In this document: positions 32,793 through 43,195 of the stretch, in pieces
Layout of the letters: every line of letters begins with the position of its first letter
Position numbering within the stretch: the first letter of the stretch is position 1
Source: Flagellimonas sp. CMM7
Lineage (GTDB): Bacteria > Bacteroidota > Bacteroidia > Flavobacteriales > Flavobacteriaceae
NCBI RefSeq assembly: GCF_021390195.1
Contig: NZ_CP090003.1
Coordinates: forward strand, 4,113,501-4,177,500
DNA length: 64,000 nucleotides
Direction: 5' to 3'
Translations under genes and position numbers: made by a program
The notes under the pieces: model-generated
What the model was told of the DNA's origin: nothing
The model's database searches: none
The model's input: only the letters and a program-made list of their open reading frames with translations

Positions 32793-33170
32793 GTGAACGA
32801 CAAGATTATAGAACGCATACAAACGGTAATTGATCATTACGGACTTACAATATCTTCCTTTGCGGATAAGATAGGCGTTCAGCGATCTAGCATTTCACAC
32901 CTCCTAAAAGGAAGAAACAGGCCAAGCTTGGATTTTGTAATGAAAGTAGTTCAGACGTATCCTGAAGTTAATTTGTATTGGTTACTTAATGGGAAAGGGA
33001 ATTTTCCAAATTCTTTACAAAATGAAGATTCCCCTACTCCAAACCCACCTTCAATATCTATAGAAAAAAGTAATGTAAGGGATAATGACAATATCAAAAA
33101 AGTTGAAGCCTCAAGAATCGTAGTATTTTATACTGATGGAACTTTCGAATCTTTTGAGATGAAAAAATAG
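32793..33170 (+). CDS. XRE-family helix-turn-helix protein
   Basis: The start codon is GTG at 32793. The 125-residue product has an N-terminal Cro/C1-type HTH (ERIQTVIDHYGLTISSFADKIGVQRSSISHLLKGRNRPSLDFVMKVVQTYPEVNLYWLLNGKG, about 6-70), followed by a linker and a tail ending VVFYTDGTFESFEMKK. This layout, with the WLLxGKG motif, is common in flavobacterial stand-alone regulators. It lies 46 bases upstream of a lipoprotein gene. Confidence 0.9.
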   Translation: MNDKIIERIQTVIDHYGLTISSFADKIGVQRSSISHLLKGRNRPSLDFVMKVVQTYPEVNLYWLLNGKGNFPNSLQNEDSPTPNPPSISIEKSNVRDNDNIKKVEASRIVVFYTDGTFESFEMKK

Positions 33171-33216
33171 TTGAGCTTATTTATCTATTTCGGTTCTTTC
33201 CCCTTACTTTGTAGTC

Positions 33217-33594
33217 ATGATGAAACAATTAATTCTTGGCGCATTATTGATATCCTTTGGCGCATGCAACGAGCCTCCTCAGCGTAACTGCAGCAACTTT
33301 AAAACAGGTAACTTTTCATTCACTAGTACCATAAATGGTCAAGAGCAGACATCAACATTTTCCAGAACTTTAGAAATGGAAGTGGATCACTTTGAAGGAA
33401 AGCAAGATACGTCTTCCGTCAGATGGATCAATGATTGCGAATATGTGTTAAAAAATATAAACCCAAAAAGTAAGGCTGAAGAAAAATCAATTCACATTAA
33501 AATATTGACAACTTCAGATTCTTCTTATACATTTGAATATAATGCCATTGGCGACAAGCGTAAATTTAAAGGAACCGCATACAAAATACACTAA
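33217..33594 (+). CDS. Small lipoprotein of unknown function
   Basis: The 125-residue product has a lipoprotein signal with the lipobox ISFGAC (Cys at about 17), followed by NEPPQRNCSNFKTGNFSFTS and a beta-rich domain ending DKRKFKGTAYKIH. A second Cys pair may form a disulfide. Similar short flavobacterial lipoproteins exist, but I do not know their role. The TerC-like gene begins 2 bases after its stop, so the two are probably an operon. Confidence 0.8.
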   Translation: MMKQLILGALLISFGACNEPPQRNCSNFKTGNFSFTSTINGQEQTSTFSRTLEMEVDHFEGKQDTSSVRWINDCEYVLKNINPKSKAEEKSIHIKILTTSDSSYTFEYNAIGDKRKFKGTAYKIH

Positions 33595-33596
33595 CC

Positions 33597-34409
33597 ATGT
33601 TTGAAATCTTTACTAGCCCCGATGCCTGGATGGCATTGTTGACCTTGACTTTTCTGGAAATCATCCTAGGGATAGATAATATTATTTTCATCTCTATTGC
33701 TGCTGGCAAACTAGAAAAGCAAGATAGAAGAAAAGCAACCAATATTGGACTGGTTTTGGCCATGGCCATGAGAATACTTTTGCTTTTTGGAATTACCTGG
33801 CTGACAAAAATGAAAAAACCTTTTCTTGTTGTTGATGAATCATGGATTACCGGTGGTATTAGTTGGCAAGCTTTGATTCTATTTTTAGGCGGCCTTTTTC
33901 TGCTGTATAAGAGCACCAAGGAAATTCGTGAAAAAATTGAAGATAAAGGTCATGACGAAAGAGAAGTGACAAAATCGCGTTCATCATCATTGACCAATGC
34001 AATTGTTCAAATAACGGTAATCAACATTGTTTTTTCTTTTGACTCTATTTTGACCGCTATTGGTATGACCAATGGTATTTCCCCAAATCCAACAGATGCA
34101 TTGATATTAATGATAACTGCAGTAGTTATTTCAGTAGTTATAATGATGCTGTTTGCCAATCCGGTTGGAGAATTTGTCAATAAGCATCCTTCAGTTCAAG
34201 TTTTGGGCCTATCCTTCCTTATCCTTATCGGGTTCATGTTAATTACTGAAGCCGCACACCTATCACATTTAGTGGTGTTTGATAATGAAATTGGAGCTAT
34301 ACCTAAAGGATACCTCTACTTTGCAATAACCTTTTCCTTAATGGTTGAATTTTTCGATCTTAGGATGAAAAAGAACAAAAGACAGAACGCTGAAGTTTCT
34401 GAAGAGTAG
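33597..34409 (+). CDS. TerC family integral membrane protein
   Basis: The 270-residue polytopic protein has about seven to eight membrane segments and the TerC motifs LEIILGIDNIIFIS (near 19-32) and VFSFDSILTAIGM, each with an acidic residue inside the membrane. The family is linked to metal ion (manganese, calcium) homeostasis and tellurite resistance in other bacteria. It converges with the sterol desaturase-like gene with only 3 bases between stops. Confidence 0.9.
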   Translation: MFEIFTSPDAWMALLTLTFLEIILGIDNIIFISIAAGKLEKQDRRKATNIGLVLAMAMRILLLFGITWLTKMKKPFLVVDESWITGGISWQALILFLGGLFLLYKSTKEIREKIEDKGHDEREVTKSRSSSLTNAIVQITVINIVFSFDSILTAIGMTNGISPNPTDALILMITAVVISVVIMMLFANPVGEFVNKHPSVQVLGLSFLILIGFMLITEAAHLSHLVVFDNEIGAIPKGYLYFAITFSLMVEFFDLRMKKNKRQNAEVSEE

Positions 34410-34412
34410 TTC

Positions 34413-35369
34413 TTAATTTGGTCGTTGATAGGTTAATTCTGGATGTTGCTGCTTATGGTCCAGATGAAGTTTTTGCTGTTGTTTTACCGTAAGCGTACTG
34501 CCATCATGACTCCATCCTGGAGGGCCAAAAATATACATCAGTTTATCTGATAGTTTTTTTGACTTTTTAGTGTCATTCCAGATATCCTTAAACTCGTGGG
34601 TAAGTATTACTACAGGGTTATAAGAATCTGGGGAGTGAATCACTCCATATTTCACATCAACATCATCATCAAGCTCTTTCCAGGTGCCAAATACTTTATC
34701 AAAAATATTTAGGAACCCGCCATGGTTTTTATCCAAGTATTCCACATTCTGTGCATGGTGCACTTGATGCATGGTGTGTGTGTTAAAAATCTTTTCCAAG
34801 AATCCAAGTTTTGGAACATACACGGAATGCAACTGGAACTGCCAAAGTGCTTCTATACCTAAACAAACCACCACCATTTCTGGAGGAAAACCAATTGCTG
34901 TCATCCACATATAAAACAATGGTTTGTACAGTATGGTAAACCAGCCGTTGCGCACTGCGGTACCTAAATTGTAATTGTCAGAGGAATGGTGCACAATATG
35001 AGCAGCCCAAAGAACTCTAATCTCATGGTTGGCCCTATGGAACCAATAGTATGTAAAGTCATCAGCCAACTGGCACAAAATCCAAACATACCATGCATAG
35101 CCAAAAGATTCGTATCCAAGAAAATTTTGTCTTACACCATCAACTAAAGGATTACATAGTTCATACACTCCTTCAAAAAGAACAATGGCAAAAATAACTT
35201 TGAACAAAGGACCCAAAATAGCCGAACCTACACCCATAAAACCACTTGCCGCCAAATCTTTCCAATTGTAAAGGTGGTCGTCTCCATGTGTTTTACTATA
35301 AGTAAGCTCAAATAAAATAAAGGCAATAAAAACAGGTACACCGTATACTAACGGGTTGGTAAAATCCAT
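34413..35369 (-). CDS. Sterol desaturase / fatty acid hydroxylase family membrane protein
   Basis: The 318-residue di-iron membrane enzyme has several membrane segments and the histidine clusters YYWFHRANHE, HIVHHSSDNYN and HTMHQVHHAQN (about 126-210) that ligate two irons. The family hydroxylates or desaturates lipids, and the substrate here is unknown. It is separated from parC by a short gap and could share its direction of transcription. Confidence 0.88.
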   Translation of the reverse strand: MDFTNPLVYGVPVFIAFILFELTYSKTHGDDHLYNWKDLAASGFMGVGSAILGPLFKVIFAIVLFEGVYELCNPLVDGVRQNFLGYESFGYAWYVWILCQLADDFTYYWFHRANHEIRVLWAAHIVHHSSDNYNLGTAVRNGWFTILYKPLFYMWMTAIGFPPEMVVVCLGIEALWQFQLHSVYVPKLGFLEKIFNTHTMHQVHHAQNVEYLDKNHGGFLNIFDKVFGTWKELDDDVDVKYGVIHSPDSYNPVVILTHEFKDIWNDTKKSKKLSDKLMYIFGPPGWSHDGSTLTVKQQQKLHLDHKQQHPELTYQRPN

Positions 35370-35434
35370 ATATAAAATTTAAGCTATTGGGTTAGGGTGC
35401 ATAACTTAGGCGCCAAAATAGTTAGAATAAAGCA

Positions 35435-38062
35435 TTAAAACAAAGTTGTTTGATCAGAACCTTCATCTTTTGAATCTATTTCATCATCAGTAAAGCCTAT
35501 TGACTCCTCATCAATGACTTCCATCTCTTCAGGAACAGTTTCTTTAGGCTCTTCAAAAGGCAATGATTCCAAGGCATTAATGTTTTTAACTTTCTCGGCC
35601 GTGAGCTGGTTTCCTAGTGCTTTTATACCTTTTACAGAAATAAAATCTTCCACATCAACTTGTTGATTTGGTTTGGCATCTTTACCTCTTGGTTTTGAAA
35701 ATTCGATTTCAATTACTGGGCGCCAATCTGTAGAGACCAATTCTAGATGTGATTTTGAATGTTCGGAAATCACCAAATCCTCCTTGTTTGGGTTTTCAAT
35801 TAAAAACCGCTTTATGTAATAGCGTTCTTTTTCACCTTCATAATGTACTATGGAAATTGGTTTTTTTGGATTCCACTTTTGTAAAACAATCATATCATCA
35901 TTAAACCTGGTCATTAAATCCGGCGGAATCGTTTTTACTTTACCTTTCTGGTCAATAATCAATAATAAATCATCTCCTTTAAAATCGCCCAGTAGCTCAC
36001 CTCTGCCATCAACATTTAAACGCCCCACAATATCATCAAACCAAATTTTTCTAGGTTTAAGCGTGGAAACCCCTTTTTCTTTGAGCTCTACTCTTTTTAC
36101 AGGATATTTAGTTACCAGATTTCCTTTAGAGGCCCTTCCCTTTATTAAAAGGTCTGCAAAATCTAAATCCCATTTCAATTTCTTAATACTACCAGATTGC
36201 CTCAATAAAACAGTAATAGTTTCCGCTTCTCCATTGGGGTTGGCCGAGAAGTAAAGCACTTCTGATGTTGGCTTGCCCCCTGCCAATTGATACATTTTAT
36301 CACGAGTAATACTTGTGACGTTGAATCTTTTGATATAACTGGGGCCTCCCCTACCGTCTTTATAGATCATGTTATAAATGGTACGACTATCTTTCTTTTT
36401 AAATACCGCCACATGTATGATTCCTTTTCCAACAAAGATTTTGGAATCAACCTTGGTCACCATCATCTCCCCTTTCTTGGTGAACACAATTATATCATCT
36501 ATGTCACTGCAATCTGTAACATATTCATCCTTCCTTAAAGAAGTTCCAATAAAGCCCTCCTCACGGTTCACATAAAGCTTGGTATTTCTAATGACAACTT
36601 TGGTGGCCTCTATGTCATCAAATATTTTTATTTCAGATTTTCGTTCCCTTCCCTTTCCATATTTCTTTTTAAGCTCTTTAAAGTAATCAATGGCATAGTC
36701 TACCAAATGCTCTAAATCATGTTTTGTCTGAGCAATTCTTTCATCTAAACTATCAAGAAGTTGTTGGGCTTTTTCTAAATCGAATTTAGAAATACGTTTG
36801 ATGCGGATTTCGGTTAAACGAACGATATCTTCTTCAGTTACTGCTCTTTTAAGATTTTTTGTGAAGGGTTTAAGGCCTTTGTCAATTGCTGCAATAACCC
36901 CTTCCCATGTTTCTTCCTCTTCAATATCTCGATAGATTCTATTCTCAATAAAAATCCGTTCTAACGAGGCAAAGTGCCATTGTTCTTCCAGCTCATTGAG
37001 TTGAATTTGAAGCTCGGCCTTTAACAATTCAACAGTGCAATCTGTAGAACGTTCCAACATTTCCGTGACCCCTATAAACAAAGGTTTGTTATCCTCTATA
37101 ATACACCCTAAGGGAGAAATGGAAGACTCGCAAGCCGTAAAAGCATATAGCGCATCTATAGTTTTATCTGGAGAAATACCACTAGGCAAATGAACCAAAA
37201 TCTCAACTTCAGCAGCGGTATTATCCTCAATTTTCTTAATCTTGATTTTACCCTTGTCGTTGGCTTTTAGGATAGAATCTATTAAAGATGATGTATTGGT
37301 CCCATAAGGAATTTCGTTAATGACCAAGGTATTCTTGTCATAAGTGGAAATTTTAGCGCGAACACGAATTTTCCCTCCCCGGAGACCATCATTATAGTTA
37401 GTAACATCAATGATTCCCGAAGTGGGAAAATCAGGGAACAGCTTGAAACGCTGTCCTTTTAAATGCTTAATGGATGCATCAATCAACTCGATAAAGTTAT
37501 GCGGGAGCACTTTTGTGGAAAGCCCCACTGCAATACCCTCAGCACCTTGAGCCAACAACAATGGGAATTTAACGGGAAGGTTTACCGGTTCTCTTTTTCT
37601 GCCATCATATGAAAGTTGCCACTCCGTAATTTTTGGACTAAAAACAACTTCCAATCCAAATTTTGAAAGGCGGGCTTCTATATATCTTGAAGCTGCAGCT
37701 CTATCTCCTGTTAGAATATTCCCCCAGTTTCCTTGTGTATCTATGAGTAGGTCTTTCTGGCCTATCTGAACCATGGCATCGGCAATACTTGCATCTCCAT
37801 GCGGATGGTATTGCATGGTATGCCCTACAACATTGGCAACTTTATTGTACCTGCCATCGTCCAACTCTTTCAACGAATGCATTATCCTTCGTTGCACAGG
37901 CTTAAAGCCATCTTCTATGGCAGGAACTGCACGTTCTAGGATAACGTAAGAGGCGTAGTCTAAAAACCAATCCTTATACATTCCCGTTACGCGAGTAAGG
38001 CTATCTTGTGAACTATCTTGGCTTTCTAAACCTTCATCATTCAAATCTTCATTCTCTTCCAT
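35435..38062 (-). CDS. parC: DNA topoisomerase IV subunit A
   Basis: ParC is the breakage-reunion subunit that decatenates daughter chromosomes. The 875-residue product contains YASYVILERAVPAIEDGFKPVQRRI, HPHGDASI, and the active-site Tyr in GDRAAASRYIEARLS (about 125). A coiled-coil gate and a C-terminal beta-pinwheel domain (about 500-800) follow, with an acidic tail. It is preceded by parE (31 bases), forming the usual parE-parC pair. Confidence 0.95.
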   Translation of the reverse strand: MEENEDLNDEGLESQDSSQDSLTRVTGMYKDWFLDYASYVILERAVPAIEDGFKPVQRRIMHSLKELDDGRYNKVANVVGHTMQYHPHGDASIADAMVQIGQKDLLIDTQGNWGNILTGDRAAASRYIEARLSKFGLEVVFSPKITEWQLSYDGRKREPVNLPVKFPLLLAQGAEGIAVGLSTKVLPHNFIELIDASIKHLKGQRFKLFPDFPTSGIIDVTNYNDGLRGGKIRVRAKISTYDKNTLVINEIPYGTNTSSLIDSILKANDKGKIKIKKIEDNTAAEVEILVHLPSGISPDKTIDALYAFTACESSISPLGCIIEDNKPLFIGVTEMLERSTDCTVELLKAELQIQLNELEEQWHFASLERIFIENRIYRDIEEEETWEGVIAAIDKGLKPFTKNLKRAVTEEDIVRLTEIRIKRISKFDLEKAQQLLDSLDERIAQTKHDLEHLVDYAIDYFKELKKKYGKGRERKSEIKIFDDIEATKVVIRNTKLYVNREEGFIGTSLRKDEYVTDCSDIDDIIVFTKKGEMMVTKVDSKIFVGKGIIHVAVFKKKDSRTIYNMIYKDGRGGPSYIKRFNVTSITRDKMYQLAGGKPTSEVLYFSANPNGEAETITVLLRQSGSIKKLKWDLDFADLLIKGRASKGNLVTKYPVKRVELKEKGVSTLKPRKIWFDDIVGRLNVDGRGELLGDFKGDDLLLIIDQKGKVKTIPPDLMTRFNDDMIVLQKWNPKKPISIVHYEGEKERYYIKRFLIENPNKEDLVISEHSKSHLELVSTDWRPVIEIEFSKPRGKDAKPNQQVDVEDFISVKGIKALGNQLTAEKVKNINALESLPFEEPKETVPEEMEVIDEESIGFTDDEIDSKDEGSDQTTLF

Positions 38063-38093
38063 TTAGAAGGGTATACATTTATTTGGTTTATAG

Positions 38094-39944
38094 TTAATTT
38101 TCTTCTATTAAATCAAGTTCTACTTTAAGGTTTTTAATAATGAATTCTTGTCTATCTGGAGTATTTTTACCCATGTAAAACTTCAATAAATTATCTATAC
38201 TCATCGCCTTATCCAACATTACGGGTTCTAAACGGATGTCATCACCAATAAAAAATTTAAATTCATCCGGCGAAATCTCCCCCAACCCCTTAAATCGTGT
38301 AATTTCTGGTTTACCGGTCAGTTTTTCAATGGCATTACGCCTTTCCTCTTCACTGTAACAATAGATCGTTTCTTTTTTGTTTCTAACCCTAAAAAGAGGA
38401 GTTTGTAGAATATACAAGTGGTTTTCCTTTATCAACTCAGGAAAGAACTGCAAGAAGAACGTAATTAACAATAACCGAATGTGCATTCCATCAACATCGG
38501 CATCCGTTGCAATTACAATATTGTTATATCGCAAGTCCTCCATTGATTCTTCAATATTCAATGCAGCCTGTAGTAGATTGAATTCTTCGTTCTCATAAAC
38601 GATTTTCTTGGACATTCCATAGGAATTCAGAGGCTTCCCTCGTAAACTGAAAACCGCTTGCGTATTCACGTCCCTAGATTTGGTAATGGACCCCGATGCC
38701 GAATCTCCCTCCGTAATAAACAAAGTAGATTCTAACCTTCTATCTTTCTTCATGTCTTGAAGGTGGACACGGCAGTCACGTAGCTTTTTATTATGTAGAC
38801 TTGCCTTCTTAGCACGGTCACGGGCTAGTTTTCGAATTCCTGAAAGTTCTTTTCGTTCTTTTTCTGCTTGAACAATTTTACGCTGAATTGCTTCTGCAGT
38901 GGTTTGATTTTTATGTAGATAATTATCAAGGTACTTTCCAATAAAATCGTTGATGTACGTGCGGACAGTAGGCAGTTTTCCACCCATATCCGTAGAACCT
39001 AGCTTAGTTTTGGTCTGGCTCTCAAAAACTGGTTCCATTACTTTAATGGAAATCGCTGATATTATTGATTTTCTTATATCTGAAGCATCATAGTTTTTTC
39101 CATAAAAATCACGGATGGTTCTTACTATAGCCTCTCTAAAGGCAGCTTGATGTGTTCCTCCTTGTGTTGTATGCTGACCATTTACAAACGAATGGTATTC
39201 TTCGCTGTATTGTGTTCTGCTATGGGTAATGGCCACTTCAATATCATCACCTTTTAAATGAATGATTGGATACAGCATGTCTTCCATGCTATTATTGTCT
39301 TCCAATAAATCCTTCAATCCGTTTTCTGAGAAAAATTTTTCTCCATTAAAGACAATGGTCAGCCCCGGATTAAGGTATACGTAGTTTTTGAGCATGCGTT
39401 CCACATACTCATTTCTGTATTTGTATTTTTTAAAAATGGATTCATCAGGAACAAAGCTTACTTTGGTCCCCCTACGTTTTGTGGAATCAATCAATTCTTC
39501 ATCCACTAGATTCCCAGCTTTGAATTCCGCAGCTTTTGATTGTCCATCCCTAATAGATTCAACTTTAAAAAAGTTGGAAAGTGCATTGACTGCTTTGGTT
39601 CCAACTCCATTAAGTCCCACGGATTTTTTAAAAGCTCGGGTATCATATTTACCCCCAGTATTCATTTTGGAAACCACATCCACTACTTTCCCTAAAGGAA
39701 TGCCACGGCCATAGTCACGGACATGAACTGTATTCTCTTTGATACTGATTTCGATGGTCTTACCTGCACCCATGACAAACTCATCTATACAGTTGTCAAG
39801 AACTTCCTTGAGGAGAATATAGATACCATCATCTGCAGATGAACCATCTCCTAACTTACCAATATACATACCAGGACGCATACGAATATGCTCCTTCCAG
39901 TCCAGGGAACGAATATTATCCTCGGTATACTTGGTTTCTGCCAT
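38094..39944 (-). CDS. parE: DNA topoisomerase IV subunit B
   Basis: ParE is the GHKL-type ATPase subunit of topoisomerase IV. Visible motifs are the ATP-binding [33 protein letters not shown] and QGGTHQAA, followed by the Toprim domain with EGDSASG (about 407-413) and the [10 protein letters not shown] metal motif, and [11 protein letters not shown]. The 616-residue length is normal. It is upstream of parC in the same direction. Confidence 0.95.
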   Translation of the reverse strand: MAETKYTEDNIRSLDWKEHIRMRPGMYIGKLGDGSSADDGIYILLKEVLDNCIDEFVMGAGKTIEISIKENTVHVRDYGRGIPLGKVVDVVSKMNTGGKYDTRAFKKSVGLNGVGTKAVNALSNFFKVESIRDGQSKAAEFKAGNLVDEELIDSTKRRGTKVSFVPDESIFKKYKYRNEYVERMLKNYVYLNPGLTIVFNGEKFFSENGLKDLLEDNNSMEDMLYPIIHLKGDDIEVAITHSRTQYSEEYHSFVNGQHTTQGGTHQAAFREAIVRTIRDFYGKNYDASDIRKSIISAISIKVMEPVFESQTKTKLGSTDMGGKLPTVRTYINDFIGKYLDNYLHKNQTTAEAIQRKIVQAEKERKELSGIRKLARDRAKKASLHNKKLRDCRVHLQDMKKDRRLESTLFITEGDSASGSITKSRDVNTQAVFSLRGKPLNSYGMSKKIVYENEEFNLLQAALNIEESMEDLRYNNIVIATDADVDGMHIRLLLITFFLQFFPELIKENHLYILQTPLFRVRNKKETIYCYSEEERRNAIEKLTGKPEITRFKGLGEISPDEFKFFIGDDIRLEPVMLDKAMSIDNLLKFYMGKNTPDRQEFIIKNLKVELDLIEEN

Positions 39945-40058
39945 TAGTTAAGGGTTAATCCTTGCTAATATAAAATTTAGGCTGAGAAATAAAAATGTGG
40001 TTCATAGAAAGTAATCAACAATAGCTGTTGATATACCTACGAATAGTATGGAATGAGA

Positions 40059-41153
40059 TTAAACATTAAACCTAAAATGCATGACATCACCATCTTTTAC
40101 AACATATTCCTTTCCTTCTACACGCATTTTACCTGCTTCTTTCACTTTGGCTTCACTTCCATACTGTACATAATCGTTATAAGCAATAACTTCTGCACGG
40201 ATAAAACCTTTTTCAAAATCTGTATGAATCACTCCAGCAGCTTGAGGAGCAGTTGCTCCCACGGGAATGGTCCATGCCCTAACTTCTTTTACCCCTGCGG
40301 TAAAATAGGTTTCTAAATCCAATAATTTATATGCACCTCTAATCAACTTGGCTGAACCGGGTTCAGAAAGACCTAGATCTTCCAAGAACATTTGGCGTTC
40401 CTCATAGGTTTCCAATTCGGTAATATCCGCTTCGGTTCCCACAGCCAAAAAAATAACTTCGGCATTTTCATTGGCCACAGCTTCTTTTACCTTTTCTACA
40501 TATGCATTTCCATCGGTAGCACCTTCTTCATCTACATTACAAACATACATTACCGGCTTATCCGTAATCAATTGTAATGGTTTTACATATTCTGAACGGT
40601 CATCATCACTAAGGGAAATAGCACGAACAGATGTTCCTGCTTCAAGACCTTCTTTAAGAGCGGTAAGCACAGCTGCCTCTTTTTGTGCATCTTTGTTTCC
40701 TGTTTTAGCAGCTCTCTTAACTTTATCCAGCTTCTTCTCAACACTTTCCAAATCTTTCAATTGGAGTTCCATGTCAATAGTTTCTTTATCCCGAATTGGA
40801 TCTACCGAACCATCCACATGTACAATATTGTCATTGTCAAAACATCTTAGAACGTGAAGAATGGCATCTGTTTCTCGGATGTTTCCTAAAAACTGATTTC
40901 CAAGCCCTTCACCTTTACTGGCTCCTTTAACCAATCCGGCTATGTCAACAATTTCAACTGTTGCTGGAACAACTCGTTCTGGGTTAACCAGTTCTTCTAG
41001 TTTTTCCATTCGGCCATCTGGTACATTAACAACTCCTATATTCGGTTCTATGGTACAAAAAGGAAAGTTGGCACTCTGCGCCTTTGCATTTGATAAGCAA
41101 TTAAACAAAGTCGATTTTCCTACGTTTGGCAATCCTACAATACCCGCTTTCAT
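40059..41153 (-). CDS. ychF: Redox-regulated ATPase YchF (Obg-like)
   Basis: The start is set at MKAGIVGLPNVGKSTLFN (364 residues), because the upstream alternative is a TTG. The product has the P-loop GLPNVGKST, the DIAGLVKGASKGEGLGNQFL G3-type region, an NVDE motif in place of NKxD (consistent with ATP preference) and a C-terminal TGS-like domain (YFTAGVKEVRAWTIPVG and DGDVMHFRFNV). YchF binds ribosomes and responds to stress. It is transcribed alone. Confidence 0.95.
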   Translation of the reverse strand: MKAGIVGLPNVGKSTLFNCLSNAKAQSANFPFCTIEPNIGVVNVPDGRMEKLEELVNPERVVPATVEIVDIAGLVKGASKGEGLGNQFLGNIRETDAILHVLRCFDNDNIVHVDGSVDPIRDKETIDMELQLKDLESVEKKLDKVKRAAKTGNKDAQKEAAVLTALKEGLEAGTSVRAISLSDDDRSEYVKPLQLITDKPVMYVCNVDEEGATDGNAYVEKVKEAVANENAEVIFLAVGTEADITELETYEERQMFLEDLGLSEPGSAKLIRGAYKLLDLETYFTAGVKEVRAWTIPVGATAPQAAGVIHTDFEKGFIRAEVIAYNDYVQYGSEAKVKEAGKMRVEGKEYVVKDGDVMHFRFNV

Positions 41154-41341
41154 GTTCAAGTTTTAAGGGTGCAAATATAAGCCCAATTATAGATTCATTT
41201 TAGAATTATTGTGAATGATAATGGACACTAAACGATTTAAGATTTACAGTGGTCGTTAATTTGTGACCTTTCATCCAAAATATCTACCCTTGGAGAAATA
41301 AAATTATGGCAATACGGTTATAACAAAAATTTCAAACACCA

Positions 41342-41770
41342 ATGATCAATACTGATTACGAGCCTTTTGATGTATCTTATGTTATCGATGATAGTGAGGT
41401 TACCTGTGAAGTCCATAAAAAACTTTTAGAAAAATCTAAGCTCTCTAAAAACCAGCTTGCCTATTCCTCTCCAGTTCAAGCGCTTAAATTTTTAGTACGC
41501 GACATTAAAGCGCAAAAGAAAATATTGGTGCTATTGGATCTAGAAATGCCTGGAGTGAACGGTATAGATTTTCTTGATATCATAACTGGCTTGGAAGCTT
41601 CAAACAAACAACTAAGTGTTTATGTTGTGAGTTCTACAATTTTTGAGCATTTAGATAATGCAGTTATTTACAATTCAATCATAAAAAGACACTTTAAAAA
41701 ACCATTGAAACCAAAAGATTTATCTCAAGTAAGTGTTATTAGTGATTGCTTTGAAGAGGCTGTTCATTAA
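41342..41770 (+). CDS. Stand-alone receiver-domain response regulator
   Basis: The 142-residue product consists of a single receiver domain: acidic pair D16-D17 (VIDDSEVT), phospho-acceptor Asp in LVLLDLEMPGVNG (about 66), Ser/Thr in YVVSSTIF and Lys in FKKPLKP. There is no output domain, as in CheY-like or phosphorelay proteins. The partner histidine kinase is not in the window. The 180 bases upstream are AT-rich and show no clear operator. Confidence 0.85.
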   Translation: MINTDYEPFDVSYVIDDSEVTCEVHKKLLEKSKLSKNQLAYSSPVQALKFLVRDIKAQKKILVLLDLEMPGVNGIDFLDIITGLEASNKQLSVYVVSSTIFEHLDNAVIYNSIIKRHFKKPLKPKDLSQVSVISDCFEEAVH

Positions 41771-41794
41771 CTATTGAAGCGCCAAACCTTCTAA

Positions 41795-41923
41795 CTAGAA
41801 CCCTTGAAAAAGCATGTAAAATCCAATAACAATCACTGAGATAATTCCCAATATGGCAATTACGGAAAGTGTACACCCTATCTGTTTCCAAAATCCATTA
41901 TATGTTTCTTCCTTCTCTTGCAT
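41795..41923 (-). CDS. Small single-pass membrane protein (42 residues)
   Basis: The ORF starts at ATG (41921-41923) and stops at TAG (41795-41797). The translation begins MQEKEETYNGFWKQIGCTLS and continues with a hydrophobic segment VIAILGIISVIVIGFYMLF. The charged N-terminal part followed by one membrane helix is typical of small flavobacterial membrane proteins. It fills half of the gap between the receiver gene and the divergent-facing ureohydrolase gene and has codon use like its neighbours. Coding status is likely but not proven. Confidence 0.55.
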   Translation of the reverse strand: MQEKEETYNGFWKQIGCTLSVIAILGIISVIVIGFYMLFQGF

Positions 41924-42036
41924 ATATCTCCAAATCCTTATGGTGCGTTAAAAGTAAAAAGAATTGCTGTATCTACGCTTTTACAAAAACATTATACCAA
42001 ATAGAAAAAGTGTGAATCAGTTCTTAACTTTAGTGC

Positions 42037-42813
42037 ATGGCTAAAATCACATTGCAAGGAATAGCATATGATGAGAAATCATCTTTTTTAAAAGGCCCCC
42101 GGTTGGCTCCTCCATTAATTAGAGAAGCTTATCACAGTAATTCTGCTAATTATTTTTCTGAAGACGGTACTTCAATAACTCCCGATTTACTAAATGATAA
42201 AGGCGATTACAGTATTTCAGAATATTTTGACATTGATAAAATAACAGCTAAAAGCCTTGAGGAAGGAAACCCTGTTTTTACTCTAGGAGGGGACCATTCC
42301 ATTACTTTTCCTATCATAAAAGCATTTCAGAAAGTATATGGCACAATAGATATTTTGCATATTGATGCTCACAGTGATCTTTACTCCAGTTTAGATGGGG
42401 ATTCGTTTTCCCATGCCTGTCCTTTCTATAATATCATGAAAAACAATCTAGCAAATCGATTGGTACAGGTTGGTATCCGTACTTTAAATTCTGAACAACG
42501 GGAGAATGCCAAAAAATATGAGGTTGAAATTATTGAGATGAAAGATTTTGAATCTACAAAAATACCAACATTTCAAAACCCATTATATCTATCGTTTGAT
42601 ATGGATGCTTTGGATCCCGCCTTTGCGCCAGGTGTATCGCATCATGAACCTGGTGGATTAAGTACACGGCAAGTAATCAATATTATACAAGGAATTAATG
42701 TTCCCATTATTGGAGCGGACATTGTGGAATACAATCCAAAAAGGGATATCAACAACATGACAGCAATGGTATGCGCAAAGTTGTTTAAAGAAATTGTTTC
42801 TAAAATGCTTTAA
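42037..42813 (+). CDS. Agmatinase/arginase-type ureohydrolase
   Basis: The 258-residue product is a binuclear manganese enzyme of the arginase fold: TLGGDHSIT, HIDAHSDLY and LSFDMDALDPAFAPGVSHHEPGGLS are the metal-binding motifs, complete here. It is shorter than agmatinases by about 50 residues at the N-terminus. The specific substrate (agmatine, arginine, formimidoylglutamate) cannot be decided. It converges with the ferredoxin gene, 11 bases between stops. Confidence 0.88.
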   Translation: MAKITLQGIAYDEKSSFLKGPRLAPPLIREAYHSNSANYFSEDGTSITPDLLNDKGDYSISEYFDIDKITAKSLEEGNPVFTLGGDHSITFPIIKAFQKVYGTIDILHIDAHSDLYSSLDGDSFSHACPFYNIMKNNLANRLVQVGIRTLNSEQRENAKKYEVEIIEMKDFESTKIPTFQNPLYLSFDMDALDPAFAPGVSHHEPGGLSTRQVINIIQGINVPIIGADIVEYNPKRDINNMTAMVCAKLFKEIVSKML

Positions 42814-42824
42814 AAATCTATTGC

Positions 42825-43178
42825 TTACCCATCTGGGTGCATAAACTTCTGCTTTCCTAGAAGCTCATCTTCAGTTTCTACTCGATCTTCATCTGGCACA
42901 CAACAATCTACTGGGCATACTGCGGCACATTGCGGCTCTTCATGAAAGCCCATGCATTCTGTACACTTATCAGGGGATATGTAATAAATCTCATCACTTA
43001 TGGGAACTTGCACTTCTTCAGCGTTAACTGCCTTTCCATCAGGCAATACTACATCTCCTTCTAGAGAAGTACCATCACTATAACGCCATTCGTCAGCTCC
43101 CTCGTAAATTGCGGTATTTGGGCACTCAGGTTCGCAAGCACCACAATTAATACATTCATCTGTTATTATAATTGCCAT
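42825..43178 (-). CDS. 4Fe-4S dicluster ferredoxin
   Basis: The 117-residue product has two cysteine clusters: [14 protein letters not shown] (about 10-23) and [22 protein letters not shown] (about 72-93), the layout of a seven-to-eight-iron bacterial ferredoxin with a spacer enlarged by about 50 residues. It is an electron carrier for cytoplasmic oxidoreductases. A 21-bp palindrome lies 18 bases upstream of the ATG, and an acyl-CoA reductase gene is divergent from it. Confidence 0.93.
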   Translation of the reverse strand: MAIIITDECINCGACEPECPNTAIYEGADEWRYSDGTSLEGDVVLPDGKAVNAEEVQVPISDEIYYISPDKCTECMGFHEEPQCAAVCPVDCCVPDEDRVETEDELLGKQKFMHPDG

Positions 43179-43195
43179 AATTTTCTTTTTCCTTT

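Noticed and set aside
36287..36575. Open frames opposite parC
   Set aside because: They are shadows inside a conserved gene with unlikely composition and no promoter or conserved start.
40018..40040. TCAACA/TGTTGA inverted repeat between ychF and parE
   Set aside because: Only six paired bases with no T-tract and no relation to a promoter element; expected by chance in this AT-rich DNA.
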